Shown: positions 53,354 through 62,417, numbered from the stretch's first letter. The stretch is 64,000 bases of DNA from an uncultured Blautia sp. (GCA_900540785.1 UQHF01000009.1:47414-111413), one strand, 5' to 3'. Notes: generated from the sequence alone by a model not told the origin. Translations and numbers: made by a program.

Positions 53354-54177
53354 GAGGAAAATTTAATCAGAGACAGAAGGCAAAAGCACTTCTTATTTTT
53401 TCTGTTCTGTTTCTCGCGGCAGTGGCAGTGTCGGGTGTCTTTTTAAGAGATGCCGCAATGGTCACAGATTTTTCCAGAAAAAATATAGCGCCCTGTCTTG
53501 CCTATCCTTTTGGAACAGACTGGCTTGGAAGAAATATGTTTTACAGAACACTGACCGGGCTTTCCACCAGTATTTTAATCGGCATTACAGCGGCGGGGGT
53601 GAGTGCTTTCATGGCGCTTCTTCTGGGAACAGCAGCTGCAACCCTCGGAAAAAAGGCAGATTCCGTCATTTCTTTTTTTATTGACATGGTAATGGGAATC
53701 CCCCATATCCTTCTTCTGATCCTCATTTCCTATGCCTGTGGAAAAGGTTTAAAGGGAGTCATTATAGGCGTTGCCCTTACACACTGGACTTCTCTTGCAA
53801 GACTGATAAGAGGAGAGGTGATGCAGCTCCGCCAGAGTGAATATATTCTCATTGCAGAAAAGCTGGGGCACAGTAAATTTGAGATTGCAAAAAAACATAT
53901 GCTTCCTCATCTTCTGCCGCAGTTTCTTGTGGGACTGGTGCTTTTGTTTCCACATGCCATTCTCCATGAGTCAAGCATTACCTTTCTGGGATTCGGACTT
54001 TCAGCAGAACAGCCGGCGATCGGTATTATTCTTTCGGAAAGCATGAAGTATCTTATCACAGGAAAATGGTGGCTGGCAGTTTTTCCGGGAATCATGCTTG
54101 TTCTGACAGTCGTACTTTTTGACAGAGGAGGAAGCGCCCTTCGCCGGATTTTAGATCCGGGCAGCGCCCACGAATAA
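53350..54177 (+). CDS. ABC importer permease, NikC/DppC type
   Basis: This 275-residue second permease has the FGTDWLGRNMFYRTLTG block near 55 and an EAA-type loop LIAEKLGHSKFEIAKKHMLPH near 165, typical of DppC/NikC. It pairs with the previous gene, overlapping its stop by 4 bases. It is followed by two ATPases. Confidence 0.9.
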   Translation: MRGKFNQRQKAKALLIFSVLFLAAVAVSGVFLRDAAMVTDFSRKNIAPCLAYPFGTDWLGRNMFYRTLTGLSTSILIGITAAGVSAFMALLLGTAAATLGKKADSVISFFIDMVMGIPHILLLILISYACGKGLKGVIIGVALTHWTSLARLIRGEVMQLRQSEYILIAEKLGHSKFEIAKKHMLPHLLPQFLVGLVLLFPHAILHESSITFLGFGLSAEQPAIGIILSESMKYLITGKWWLAVFPGIMLVLTVVLFDRGGSALRRILDPGSAHE

Positions 54178-54186
54178 GGAGAACGT

Positions 54187-55179
54187 ATGAGTTGTACAAA
54201 CAGACGACATATTTTGGAAATTGAAGAGCTGTCGCTTTCTTTTTCCCAGTATGAAAACGAAAGAAGCAGCAGAAAAATAGAACTTCCTGTTATTTCAAAA
54301 CTGTCCGTTTCCGTCCATGAGGGGGAAATTGTGGCAGTGGTAGGTTCCAGCGGTTCCGGAAAAAGCCTTCTGGCACACGCCATTTTAGGGCTTCTTCCCT
54401 ATAACGCAAAAGTGACAGGAAATATGTATTACGATGGAGAGCTTTTAACAGAGGAGCGTATCTGTGCTCTCCGCGGAAATAAAATTGCCTTTGTTCCCCA
54501 GAGTACTACCTACCTTGATCCGCTTATGACAGTTGGAAAACAGGTGCAGGGAGGAAAAGGAGAAGAGAAAAAGAAAAAACAGCGAGGGCTTTTTAAGAGG
54601 TATGGTCTTGGAGAGGAAGTAGATATAAAGTATCCTTTTGAGTGTTCAGGAGGTATGACCCGTCGTGTGCTTTTAACCTCAGCCCTTATGGGAGATCCGG
54701 AGCTTATTATTGCAGATGAGCCGACTCCTGGAATGGATCTTGCCCTTGCAAAAAAATCAATGGAAGACTTCCGGAATTTTGCAGATGAGGGAAAAGGCGT
54801 GCTTCTCATTACCCACGATATTGAGCTGGCACTTGAGGTGGCAGACAGGATTGCTGTATTTTATGCAGGAACAACTGTGGAAGAAGCGCCCGTATCTGAT
54901 TTTGCCTCAGAAGAAACCCTTCGTCACCCTTATACAAAAGCATTGTGGAGGGCGCTTCCCCAAAATGGTTTCCAACCCCTTCCGGGTGTGCAGCCCTATG
55001 TAAAGGATATGCCGAAAGGCTGTCCGTTCGGACCGAGATGCAGCCTGTATACAGAAGCGTGTCAGGGGGAAATCCCCATGCAGCGAGTGGGGTGCGGAAC
55101 GGTGCGCTGCGTGCGCTTTTCAGGAGAGCCTTTGGCAGTGGAACAGCACCATCATGAGAGAACAGGAGGGAAGGCATGA
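54187..55179 (+). CDS. ABC importer ATPase, NikD/DppD type
   Basis: This 330-residue ATPase has Walker A GSSGSGKS near residue 53, signature CSGGMTRRVLL near 155 and Walker B LIIADEPTPGMD near 175. After residue 245 it carries the C-terminal oligopeptide-type extension with HPYTKALWRALP and CPFGPRCSLYTEAC, whose four cysteines match the usual Fe-S or metal site of the Dpp/Nik extension. It overlaps the next ATPase start as ATGA. Confidence 0.9.
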   Translation: MSCTNRRHILEIEELSLSFSQYENERSSRKIELPVISKLSVSVHEGEIVAVVGSSGSGKSLLAHAILGLLPYNAKVTGNMYYDGELLTEERICALRGNKIAFVPQSTTYLDPLMTVGKQVQGGKGEEKKKKQRGLFKRYGLGEEVDIKYPFECSGGMTRRVLLTSALMGDPELIIADEPTPGMDLALAKKSMEDFRNFADEGKGVLLITHDIELALEVADRIAVFYAGTTVEEAPVSDFASEETLRHPYTKALWRALPQNGFQPLPGVQPYVKDMPKGCPFGPRCSLYTEACQGEIPMQRVGCGTVRCVRFSGEPLAVEQHHHERTGGKA

Positions 55180-55772
55180 TACTGGAGGGCAGAAATCTTA
55201 CATTTTCCTATGAGCAGAAAGACGGGGCAGTTTTTTCCAATGTAAATTTACAGGTGGAAAATCACGAGAGAGTGGCAATCCTTGGTCCAAGCGGTTTCGG
55301 AAAGACGACACTTTGTAAAGTTCTTGCAGGATATTTAAAGCCGCTTGAGGGAGAGGTTTTAATTGACGGAAAGCCCCTTCCCCAAAAAGGATACTGTCCG
55401 GTACAGATGATATGGCAGCATCCGGAGCGGGCAGTCAATCCAAAGCTCCGTCTCGGAGATACTCTGGCAGATGGAAAAGAGGTAGATGAGCGGATCATAA
55501 GAGAGCTTGGTATAGAAAAAGACTGGGAGAAGCGGTATCCTCAGGAGCTTTCCGGCGGAGAGCTTCAGAGATTCTGTATTGCCAGGGCGCTGGGGAAGGA
55601 TACGAAATTTCTCATTGCAGATGAGATCAGCACCATGCTGGACTTGATCACTCAGAGTCAGATCTGGAATTTTCTCTTAAAAGAGGTGAAGGAAAGAGAG
55701 ATTGGTCTTCTTGTGGTTTCCCACAGTGAACCTCTTCTTTCCAGGATTGCAGACAGGCGCATTGTATTTTAA
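55176..55772 (+). CDS. ABC importer ATPase, NikE/DppF type
   Basis: This 198-residue ATPase is shorter than most DppF proteins because it lacks the C-terminal extension. Walker A GPSGFGKTT, signature ELSGGELQRFCIAR and Walker B FLIADEISTMLD are visible. It completes a five-gene importer. The hairpin terminator begins inside its last codons. Confidence 0.88.
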   Translation: MILEGRNLTFSYEQKDGAVFSNVNLQVENHERVAILGPSGFGKTTLCKVLAGYLKPLEGEVLIDGKPLPQKGYCPVQMIWQHPERAVNPKLRLGDTLADGKEVDERIIRELGIEKDWEKRYPQELSGGELQRFCIARALGKDTKFLIADEISTMLDLITQSQIWNFLLKEVKEREIGLLVVSHSEPLLSRIADRRIVF

Positions 55773-55793
55773 TTACAATGCGTCATTTTTTTA
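55758..55793 (+). terminator. Intrinsic terminator of the importer operon
   Basis: CGCATTGTA and TACAATGCG pair, with the 5' arm inside the end of the last ATPase gene, followed by a T-run. Confidence 0.88.
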
Positions 55794-55821
55794 TTGACAA
55801 AATCATTTAACTTGCTATAAT
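55794..55821 (+). promoter_or_regulatory. Promoter of ilvN
   Basis: TTGACA and TATAAT have a 16-base spacer. Only about 50 bases separate it from ATG 55872, so there is no room for a T-box or leader peptide attenuator. Confidence 0.75.
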
Positions 55822-55871
55822 GGTAAACATATAATGATTTATTAGTTTAAAGTATTGAAAGCGGGTGGAGT

Positions 55872-56369
55872 ATGCAGAAAAGAATTTTATCCCTGTTAGT
55901 GGACAATACAGCAGGTGTTTTGAGCCGGATTTCCGGACTTTTCAGCCGGCGCGGATATAACATTGACAGTCTTACAGTTGGCGTGACTGCAGATGAACGG
56001 TTTTCCCGTATGACAGTTGTGTGCAGCGGCGATGAAATGATCCTGGAGCAGATTACAAAGCAGCTTGCCAAGCTTGTGGATGTGCGCGATATTAAGGTGC
56101 TGGAGCCGGAGGAGAGCGTAAGCCGTGAGCTGGTGCTGGTCAAGGTTGCTGCCAGAGCAGAGCAGCGTCAGGGAATCATTTCCATTGCGGATATTTTCCG
56201 CGCGAAAGTAGTCGATGTAAGCAAGGATTCCCTTGTGGTGGAAATGACAGGTACAAAAAGCAAACTGGAAGCTTTTATCGACCTTATGGGTTCCTACGAA
56301 ATTCTGGAGCTTGCAAGAACTGGTGTGACAGGGCTTTCAAGAGGGGCAAAAGATGTACGTTTTCTTTAA
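55872..56369 (+). CDS. ilvN: Acetolactate synthase small (regulatory) subunit
   Basis: This 165-residue ACT-domain protein binds valine and controls the catalytic subunit of acetolactate synthase. The start ILSLLVDNTAGVLSRISGLFSRRGYNIDSL is the classical IlvN/IlvH signature, and TGVTGLSRG closes it. The catalytic subunit gene ilvB is not in the window. ilvC follows after 43 bases. Confidence 0.95.
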   Translation: MQKRILSLLVDNTAGVLSRISGLFSRRGYNIDSLTVGVTADERFSRMTVVCSGDEMILEQITKQLAKLVDVRDIKVLEPEESVSRELVLVKVAARAEQRQGIISIADIFRAKVVDVSKDSLVVEMTGTKSKLEAFIDLMGSYEILELARTGVTGLSRGAKDVRFL

Positions 56370-56412
56370 TTAGAAAATACATATATATGACATTATAGGA
56401 GGAAGAAAAACA

Positions 56413-57432
56413 ATGGCAAACAGAATTTTTTATCAGGAAGATTGTAATTTAAGTTTATTAGAGGGAAAGACCATCGCAGTGATCGGGTACGGAAGCCAGG
56501 GACACGCACATGCTCTCAATGCAAAAGAATCTGGCTGCAATGTGATCATCGGTCTTTATGAGGGAAGCAAATCCTGGAAAAAAGCAGAAGAGCAGGGATT
56601 TGAAGTATATACGGCGGCAGATGCTGCAAAAAAAGCCGACATTATCATGATCCTTATTAACGATGAAAAACAGGCGGCTCTTTACAAAAAAGACATCGAG
56701 CCAAATTTAGAAGAGGGAAATATGCTGATGTTCGCTCACGGCTTCAACATCCATTTCGGCTGCATCGTACCTCCGAAGAATGTAGACGTTACCATGATCG
56801 CTCCAAAGGGACCGGGACATACAGTAAGAAGCGAGTATCAGGCAGGAAAAGGCGTACCGTGTCTCGTTGCTGTAGAGCAGGACGCAACAGGAAAAGCGCT
56901 TGATATAGCACTTGCATATGCACTTGCCATCGGCGGCGCAAGAGCAGGCGTTCTGGAAACAACCTTCCGTACAGAGACAGAGACAGACCTTTTCGGCGAG
57001 CAGGCAGTTCTCTGCGGCGGTGTATGTGCGCTTATGCAGGCTGGCTTTGAGACTCTTGTTGAGGCAGGATATGACCCAAGAAACGCATACTTTGAGTGTA
57101 TTCACGAGATGAAGCTGATCGTAGATCTGATTTATCAGTCCGGTTTTGCAGGAATGAGATATTCCATCTCTAACACAGCAGAATATGGCGATTACATCAC
57201 AGGACCGAAGATCATCACAGAAGACACAAAGAAAGCCATGAAGAAAATCCTGTCCGACATTCAGGACGGCACTTTCGCAAAAGACTTCCTTCTGGATATG
57301 TCTTCCGCAGGCAGTCAGGTACATTTCAAGGCTATGAGAAAACTGGCTTCCGAGCATCCGTCTGAAATTGTAGGAGAAGAAATCCGTAAACTGTACAGCT
57401 GGAACGGCGAGGATAAACTGATCAACAACTAA
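56413..57432 (+). CDS. ilvC: Ketol-acid reductoisomerase
   Basis: IlvC converts acetolactate to dihydroxyisovalerate with NADPH and Mg2+. The 339-residue chain has the Rossmann motif VIGYGSQGHAHALN near residue 22, PKGPGHTVRSEY near 135 and the metal-binding DLFGEQAVLCGG near 195. It is class I in length. It shares an operon with ilvN. Confidence 0.96.
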   Translation: MANRIFYQEDCNLSLLEGKTIAVIGYGSQGHAHALNAKESGCNVIIGLYEGSKSWKKAEEQGFEVYTAADAAKKADIIMILINDEKQAALYKKDIEPNLEEGNMLMFAHGFNIHFGCIVPPKNVDVTMIAPKGPGHTVRSEYQAGKGVPCLVAVEQDATGKALDIALAYALAIGGARAGVLETTFRTETETDLFGEQAVLCGGVCALMQAGFETLVEAGYDPRNAYFECIHEMKLIVDLIYQSGFAGMRYSISNTAEYGDYITGPKIITEDTKKAMKKILSDIQDGTFAKDFLLDMSSAGSQVHFKAMRKLASEHPSEIVGEEIRKLYSWNGEDKLINN

Positions 57433-57443
57433 TTTAAAAAGAA

Positions 57444-57471
57444 AGCCGGACTGCTATATTGCTGTCCGGCT
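57444..57471 (-). terminator. Terminator for the LysR gene, between ilvC and lysR
   Basis: AGCCGGAC and GTCCGGCT pair around a 12-base loop. The T-rich tail (TTTCTTTTT) is on the minus strand, so it chiefly ends the LysR gene, whose 3' end it overlaps. It may also slow ilvC readthrough. Confidence 0.75.
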
Positions 57472-58338
57472 GAAAAAATCATGAAGAAGAGGGCTGACCT
57501 CTTCTTTTTTTCTGCACACAAATCCGATTTCTCTGGGAGGAAAGGTAATGCCAAGAGGGATTTCCTGTAACGTCCCATGTTCTAACTGATACTGAACAAA
57601 TTCTCGAATCACACAGGCAATGCCAAGCCCGATCTGAGAAAATTCAATGAGAAGATCCATTGTATTGACTTCAAAAATATGGCGAAGCTCTATCTGTTGT
57701 TCCCGAAGCTGGAGATTTACCCACTGTCTGGAAATGTTTTCTTCATCAAGAAGCATAAAGGTTGCCGTTTCTGTGAGAGAATGATCCGGATAAAGCGCCT
57801 GATGATTAGAGAGATACTGAGGGGAAGCCACAAACGTATCCTGGATTTTCCGAAGGGGCATAAAATGCACCTGGGGAAGTTTCTGTGGTTTTCCGATTAA
57901 TCCAAGATCGATTTTTCCCTCTTCGAGATTTCGCAGCGTCTCATAAGTAGACTGGCAGGAAAGCTGGATCTGCACCTGAGGATTGGAAGAAATATATCGT
58001 TTCAGATGGGGGAGAAGCACATATTTACTCAAAGTGGCGCTTGCTCCCAGGCGTAGCTTCGGGATTTCCCTGGAATGGTTGTGAAGTACGCCTTTTTCTC
58101 CCTCAGAGAGAAGGGAAAAGGCAGATTTTGTTTTTTCAAAAAGGAAGCTTCCGTCAGGCGTTAAGGTAACGCCTCTTGAGGTGCGCTTAAAAAGTGTGGT
58201 GTCCAGATTTTCCTCAAGCTTTTTGATCGCTTTTGTGATGGCAGGCTGGCTGATATAAAGTTCCCTTGCAGCCTGGGAAATGCTTCCTGTGCGGCCTACG
58301 GTATAAAAAATATGATATAAAGATAGATTTTCTTTCAT
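57454..58338 (-). CDS. LysR-family transcriptional regulator
   Basis: This 294-residue protein has the N-terminal LysR winged helix (YHIFYTVGRTGSISQAARELYISQPAITKAIKKLEENL) and a C-terminal effector domain. It is divergent from leuC across 160 bases that contain a perfect LysR-type dyad at 58400-58416. It probably regulates leuCD, and perhaps ilv genes, in response to a pathway metabolite. The identity of the ligand is inferred only. Confidence 0.9.
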   Translation of the reverse strand: MKENLSLYHIFYTVGRTGSISQAARELYISQPAITKAIKKLEENLDTTLFKRTSRGVTLTPDGSFLFEKTKSAFSLLSEGEKGVLHNHSREIPKLRLGASATLSKYVLLPHLKRYISSNPQVQIQLSCQSTYETLRNLEEGKIDLGLIGKPQKLPQVHFMPLRKIQDTFVASPQYLSNHQALYPDHSLTETATFMLLDEENISRQWVNLQLREQQIELRHIFEVNTMDLLIEFSQIGLGIACVIREFVQYQLEHGTLQEIPLGITFPPREIGFVCRKKEEVSPLLHDFFSRTAI

Positions 58339-58399
58339 TTGCAGATTCCTCCAGGGTAATATCTGTTTTATTTGAATTGCTGTTTGTGAATGACTATAA

Positions 58400-58416
58400 C
58401 ATAACTATAAGTTATG
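58400..58416. promoter_or_regulatory. LysR-type operator dyad
   Basis: CATAAC, five bases, GTTATG form a perfect inverted repeat matching the T-N11-A LysR box. It lies between lysR and the leuC promoter, well placed to activate leuC and autoregulate lysR. Confidence 0.65.
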
Positions 58417-58436
58417 GAAAGTATCATAAATATATA

Positions 58437-58466
58437 TTGGTATTATAACAGGAACAATGGTAAAAT
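58437..58466 (+). promoter_or_regulatory. Candidate promoter of leuCD
   Basis: TTGGTA and TAAAAT are separated by 18 bases, about 35 bases before ATG 58502. The weak -35 box fits activator dependence on the upstream LysR site. Confidence 0.5.
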
Positions 58467-58501
58467 AACAGCAGAAGTTAAGAAAACAGGAGGAATTACA
58501 A

Positions 58502-59770
58502 ATGGGAATGACAATGACACAGAAAATTCTGGCAGCTCATGCAGGTCTTGATTCTGTAGAAGCAGGACAGTTGATAGAGGCGGACTTAGACCTTGTTCTT
58601 GGAAATGATATTACTTCTCCGGTGGCAATTCACGAGATGGATAAAATGACAGTGGAGACTGTATTTGATAAAGATAAAGTAGCCCTTGTAATGGATCACT
58701 TTATTCCAAATAAAGACATTAAATCAGCAGAGCACTGCAAATGCGTCCGGGAGTTTGCATGCAAGCATGATATTACCAACTATTTTGACGTAGGAGAAAT
58801 GGGAATTGAACATGCTCTTCTTCCGGAAAAAGGACTGACCGTTGCAGGAGACGTAATCATCGGGGCAGATTCTCATACCTGTACATACGGAGCTTTGGGC
58901 GCGTTTTCCACAGGCGTTGGAAGCACAGATATGGCTGCCGGAATGGCGACAGGAAAAGCCTGGTTTAAAGTACCTTCCGCAATCCGTTTTAACCTTGTGG
59001 GCAAACCGAAAAAATGGGTGAGCGGAAAAGATGTGATCCTTCATATTATCGGAAAAATCGGAGTGGACGGAGCCCTTTATAAATCAATGGAATTTACAGG
59101 GGAGGGAATCAAAAACCTTTCTATGGACGATCGTTTCACCATTGCAAACATGGCAATCGAGGCAGGGGGAAAGAACGGCATTTTCCCTGTAGACGAAATT
59201 GCAGAAGCTTATATGAAAGAACATTCCAAACGTCCGTATAAAGTATATGAGGCAGATGAGGATGCCGTGTACGAAGAAGAGTATACCATTGATTTAAGCG
59301 TACTGGAGCCGACCATCGCCTTTCCTCACCTTCCGGAAAACACAAAGACCATCTCCGAAATTAAGGAAGAGGTAATGATAGATCAGGCAGTCATCGGGTC
59401 CTGTACAAATGGAAGAATTGATGATCTTCGCACAGCAGCAGAGATTTTAAAGGGCAGAAAAGTAAAAAAAGGTGTACGCTGTATTGTGATTCCTGCCACA
59501 CAGGCGATTTACTTACAGGCTATGGAAGAAGGGCTTCTGAAAATCTTTATCGAGGCAGGCGCAGTGGTGAGCACTCCTACCTGCGGTCCATGCCTTGGGG
59601 GTTACATGGGCATTCTTGCAGCAGGAGAACGCTGCATTTCCACAACAAACCGGAACTTTGTGGGACGTATGGGGCACGTGGATTCTGAGGTTTATCTTGC
59701 AAGCCCGGCAGTGGCGGCAGCAAGTGCAGTAACCGGAAAAATTTCTGCGCCGGAAGAACTGGGATTATAA
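58502..59770 (+). CDS. leuC: 3-isopropylmalate dehydratase large subunit (HacA/LeuC type)
   Basis: This 422-residue aconitase-family subunit interconverts 2- and 3-isopropylmalate. Cluster and substrate motifs are visible: ADSHTCTYGALGAF near 123, IGSCTNGR near 300 and TPTCGPCLGG near 360, the last two carrying the three Fe-S cysteines. It is the short, archaeal-like form typical of clostridia. LeuC is preferred over homoaconitase because of the leuD partner and LysR/ilv setting. AGGAGG precedes ATG 58502. Confidence 0.93.
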   Translation: MGMTMTQKILAAHAGLDSVEAGQLIEADLDLVLGNDITSPVAIHEMDKMTVETVFDKDKVALVMDHFIPNKDIKSAEHCKCVREFACKHDITNYFDVGEMGIEHALLPEKGLTVAGDVIIGADSHTCTYGALGAFSTGVGSTDMAAGMATGKAWFKVPSAIRFNLVGKPKKWVSGKDVILHIIGKIGVDGALYKSMEFTGEGIKNLSMDDRFTIANMAIEAGGKNGIFPVDEIAEAYMKEHSKRPYKVYEADEDAVYEEEYTIDLSVLEPTIAFPHLPENTKTISEIKEEVMIDQAVIGSCTNGRIDDLRTAAEILKGRKVKKGVRCIVIPATQAIYLQAMEEGLLKIFIEAGAVVSTPTCGPCLGGYMGILAAGERCISTTNRNFVGRMGHVDSEVYLASPAVAAASAVTGKISAPEELGL

Positions 59771-59782
59771 GGAGGAAGAGTT

Positions 59783-60268
59783 ATGCAGGCAAAAGGAACC
59801 GTATTCAAATTTGGAGATAATGTAGATACAGACGTAATTATCCCTGCACGCTATCTGAATTCTTCAGACCCGGCAGAGCTGGCATTACACTGTATGGAAG
59901 ATATTGATAAGGATTTCGTTAAAAATGTAAAAAAAGGCGACATCATTGTAGCAGATAAAAACTTCGGCTGCGGTTCTTCCAGAGAACACGCTCCGATCGC
60001 CATTAAGGCAGCAGGGGTAAGCTGTGTGATCGCAGAGACTTTCGCCAGAATTTTTTACAGAAACGCCATCAACATCGGACTGCCTATTATCGAGTGCCCG
60101 GAGGCAAGCAAAGGCATAGAAGCAGGCGATGAAGTAGAAGTGGATTTTGATTCTGGAATGATTTATAACCGTACAAAAGGAACAGAATTTAAAGGGCAGG
60201 CATTCCCGGAGTTTATGCAGAAGATCATAAAAGCGGAAGGGCTTGTAAATTACATTAATAATAAGTAA
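59783..60268 (+). CDS. leuD: 3-isopropylmalate dehydratase small subunit
   Basis: This 161-residue swivel-domain subunit pairs with LeuC. It begins GTVFKFGDNVDTDVIIPARYL and contains the substrate-recognition loop FGCGSSREHAP near residue 60. It starts 12 bases after leuC, and leuA and leuB are not in the window. Confidence 0.95.
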   Translation: MQAKGTVFKFGDNVDTDVIIPARYLNSSDPAELALHCMEDIDKDFVKNVKKGDIIVADKNFGCGSSREHAPIAIKAAGVSCVIAETFARIFYRNAINIGLPIIECPEASKGIEAGDEVEVDFDSGMIYNRTKGTEFKGQAFPEFMQKIIKAEGLVNYINNK

Positions 60269-60281
60269 GAAAAAGGAAAGG

Positions 60282-60313
60282 GCGGCGCAGTTGAATGACT
60301 GTGCTGCTTTTTT
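60282..60313 (+). terminator. Intrinsic terminator after leuD
   Basis: GCGGCGCAG and CTGTGCTGC form nine pairs (two G-U) around an 8-base loop, followed by six T residues. Confidence 0.8.
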
Positions 60314-60429
60314 CTGCATATAAAGCAGAGAAATTTTCAGACCGAACAGGTGGGGGATTTAGAGATTAAGAAAAAAGTGCATTTGAAATAAGGCTATCGC
60401 AATCCCACTGACTTTAGCTATGCCGTTAA

Positions 60430-60570
60430 AAATCCGGCAGTCAGAGCTATTCCAGAACAGACGCGAAAAGCGGGGAGACATATTATGTCCGTGTCAGAAC
60501 GTGTAAAATGGCAGATGGGGAACGCATATATTCCAACTGGAGCGGTGTAAAGAGTGTTGTTATTAAATAA
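60430..60570 (+). pseudogene. Fragment of a fibronectin type III-like surface protein
   Basis: The last open stretch reads KSGETYYVRVRT, then IYSNWSGVKSVVIK before a stop. This is the C-terminal strand pattern of Fn3-like repeats in Lachnospiraceae surface proteins. There is an in-frame stop at 60427 and no start or signal upstream. It is a decayed remnant of a larger secreted protein. The bases from 60316 to 60429 contain no recognisable gene. Confidence 0.6.
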
Positions 60571-60610
60571 GGGGACAGAGAAGGGCTTCCGTAAAGGGGC
60601 ACTTCTTTTA

Positions 60611-60639
60611 TTGCAGTTTATCTGTCGGCAGGTTATAAT
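60611..60639 (+). promoter_or_regulatory. Promoter of the AAA-ATPase gene
   Basis: TTGCAG and a perfect TATAAT are separated by 17 bases, 39 bases before ATG 60679. Confidence 0.7.
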
Positions 60640-60678
60640 ATAGAAAAGGCAGAATATAAAATAAATGGAGGGCTGTAT

Positions 60679-62268
60679 ATGGGAAGTTATCTGAATCCGG
60701 GAAGCAAACGATTTCGGGAAAGTCTGAACTCTCAGATTTATGTGGATAAAACAGGATTAATCGAAAAAACGAATAAAGTGCTAAATACAGAGCAAAAGTT
60801 TGTGTGTGTCAGCCGTCCAAGAAGATTTGGGAAATCTATGGCTGCAGATATGCTGGCAGCTTATTATGACTGCGGAGAAAATACAGAAGAATTGTTCGCA
60901 GGTTTAAAAATCAGCAGGGCAGAAACTTATCGGGAGTACTTAAACGAGTATGATGTGATAAAAGTGAATATGCAGCAATTTTTAAGCCTTACAAACGATA
61001 TTGATGAGATGCTGTCGCTGTTACAAAAACGGGTGCTTTCTGAATTGAAACGTAAGTATCCGGAATATGCAGATACGATGTATCTTGTATTTGCCATGAA
61101 CGATATATATGCAAATACAGGACGTCCTTTTGTGATTCTTATTGACGAGTGGGATTGTCTGTTTCGTGAATATCAGCAGGATTTTGAGGAGCAGAAGAAG
61201 TATCTTGATTTTTTAAGGCTATGGCTTAAAGATCAGGATTATGTTGCTTTGGCGTATATGACCGGAATTTTGCCTATTAAAAAATATGGTTCTCATTCTG
61301 CTTTAAATATGTTTACAGAGTATTCTATGACGGATCCGGGGAGTATGGCTGAATATTTTGGCTTTACAGAGAATGAGGTAAGGAATCTTTGTATAAAATA
61401 TGAGATGAATTTCGAAGAAACAAAAGCATGGTATGATGGATATAAAATGTCTGCTTATCACAAAGATGGAAATATTGTTTATTCTATGTACAGCCCAAAG
61501 TCTGTTGTAGAAGCCATGCTTCGTCATAAATATGGCACCTACTGGAATCAGACAGAAACATATGAAGCGTTGAAGGTTTATATTCGCATGAATTTTGACG
61601 GACTGAAAGATTCTATAGTTAGAATGCTTGCAAATGATAAAATTTATATTAATACGGGAACGTTCAGTAACGATATGACAACATTTCAAACAAGAGATGA
61701 TGTGTTGACTTTGCTGGTGCATTTAGGTTATTTAACATACGACGGCAGGACAGAAACGGTTACAATTCCAAATAAAGAAGTTTCTATGGAATATATCAAT
61801 GCTGTTCGTACCCTGGAATGGCATGAGGTAATAGATTCTGTAGAAGCCTCGCGAAAGCTGTTGGAAGATTTATGGAAACGCGATGAAAAAGCGGTAGCAG
61901 AGGGAATTGATCGTGCGCATAGAGAAATTTCTATTTTGCAGTATAATGATGAAAATTCTTTAAGTTGTACGATTAATTTGGCTTTTTATTTTGCAAGAGA
62001 ATTTTACATGATTATTCGAGAGTTACCAACAGGAAAAGGATTTGCAGATATTTGTTTTATTCCAAGAAAGCTATATGCAGATAAACCGGCAATTGTGATG
62101 GAATTAAAATGGAACAAAAATGCATCAGGAGCGATTGATCAGATTAAAAACAAACAATATATAGATGCTTTAAAGGAGTATCAGGGGAATCTGCTGCTTG
62201 TAGGAATCAATTACGATAAAGAAACGAAGAAACATACCTGTATGATTGAAAAAATAAAGTGGAGTTAG
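60679..62268 (+). CDS. AAA-ATPase-like / PD-(D/E)XK nuclease family protein
   Basis: This 529-residue protein belongs to the AAA-ATPase-like plus PDDEXK_9 family common in gut Firmicutes and Bacteroidetes. The N-terminus has a Walker A variant RPRRFGKSMAAD near residue 48 and Walker B VILIDEWDCLF near 155. The C-terminus has D...ELK residues (ADICFIP, VMELKWNKN near 475), the nuclease core. Family function is unproven; a defence or mobile-element role is often proposed. The gene is AT-richer than the leu/ilv genes and lies among gene debris, consistent with mobility. Confidence 0.85.
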   Translation: MGSYLNPGSKRFRESLNSQIYVDKTGLIEKTNKVLNTEQKFVCVSRPRRFGKSMAADMLAAYYDCGENTEELFAGLKISRAETYREYLNEYDVIKVNMQQFLSLTNDIDEMLSLLQKRVLSELKRKYPEYADTMYLVFAMNDIYANTGRPFVILIDEWDCLFREYQQDFEEQKKYLDFLRLWLKDQDYVALAYMTGILPIKKYGSHSALNMFTEYSMTDPGSMAEYFGFTENEVRNLCIKYEMNFEETKAWYDGYKMSAYHKDGNIVYSMYSPKSVVEAMLRHKYGTYWNQTETYEALKVYIRMNFDGLKDSIVRMLANDKIYINTGTFSNDMTTFQTRDDVLTLLVHLGYLTYDGRTETVTIPNKEVSMEYINAVRTLEWHEVIDSVEASRKLLEDLWKRDEKAVAEGIDRAHREISILQYNDENSLSCTINLAFYFAREFYMIIRELPTGKGFADICFIPRKLYADKPAIVMELKWNKNASGAIDQIKNKQYIDALKEYQGNLLLVGINYDKETKKHTCMIEKIKWS

Positions 62269-62272
62269 AAAG

Positions 62273-62289
62273 AAACTCTTGAAGAGTTT
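62273..62289 (+). terminator. Short hairpin after the AAA-ATPase gene
   Basis: AAACTC and GAGTTT pair around a 5-base loop just after the stop codon. There is no T-run, so it is a weak terminator or RNA-end stabiliser. Confidence 0.35.
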
Positions 62290-62342
62290 GCAGAGAGTGA
62301 GGGTATTGACTTGAAATAACAATAAAACAATTATACTCTGAT

Positions 62343-62417
62343 TTGATTCAGTTTGGAATATTCATTTGCACCCTTGTAGGATTGTGTTATACGATTTTCA
62401 AGGGAAAACGAAAATAG
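62343..62417 (+). pseudogene. Holin-like toxin remnant or type I toxin
   Basis: A 24-codon frame from TTG 62343 reads LIQFGIFICTLVGLCYTIFKGKRK. It has a hydrophobic helix followed by a basic tail, the layout of the putative holin-like toxins of Firmicute type I toxin-antitoxin systems. The open frame extends nine codons further upstream without ATG or a clear ribosome site. A hairpin with the usual 3' position follows immediately. It is either intact with an unusual start or a decayed copy. Confidence 0.45.

Noticed and set aside
55772..55872. T-box or attenuator before ilvN
   Set aside because: The promoter-to-start distance of about 50 bases leaves no room for one.
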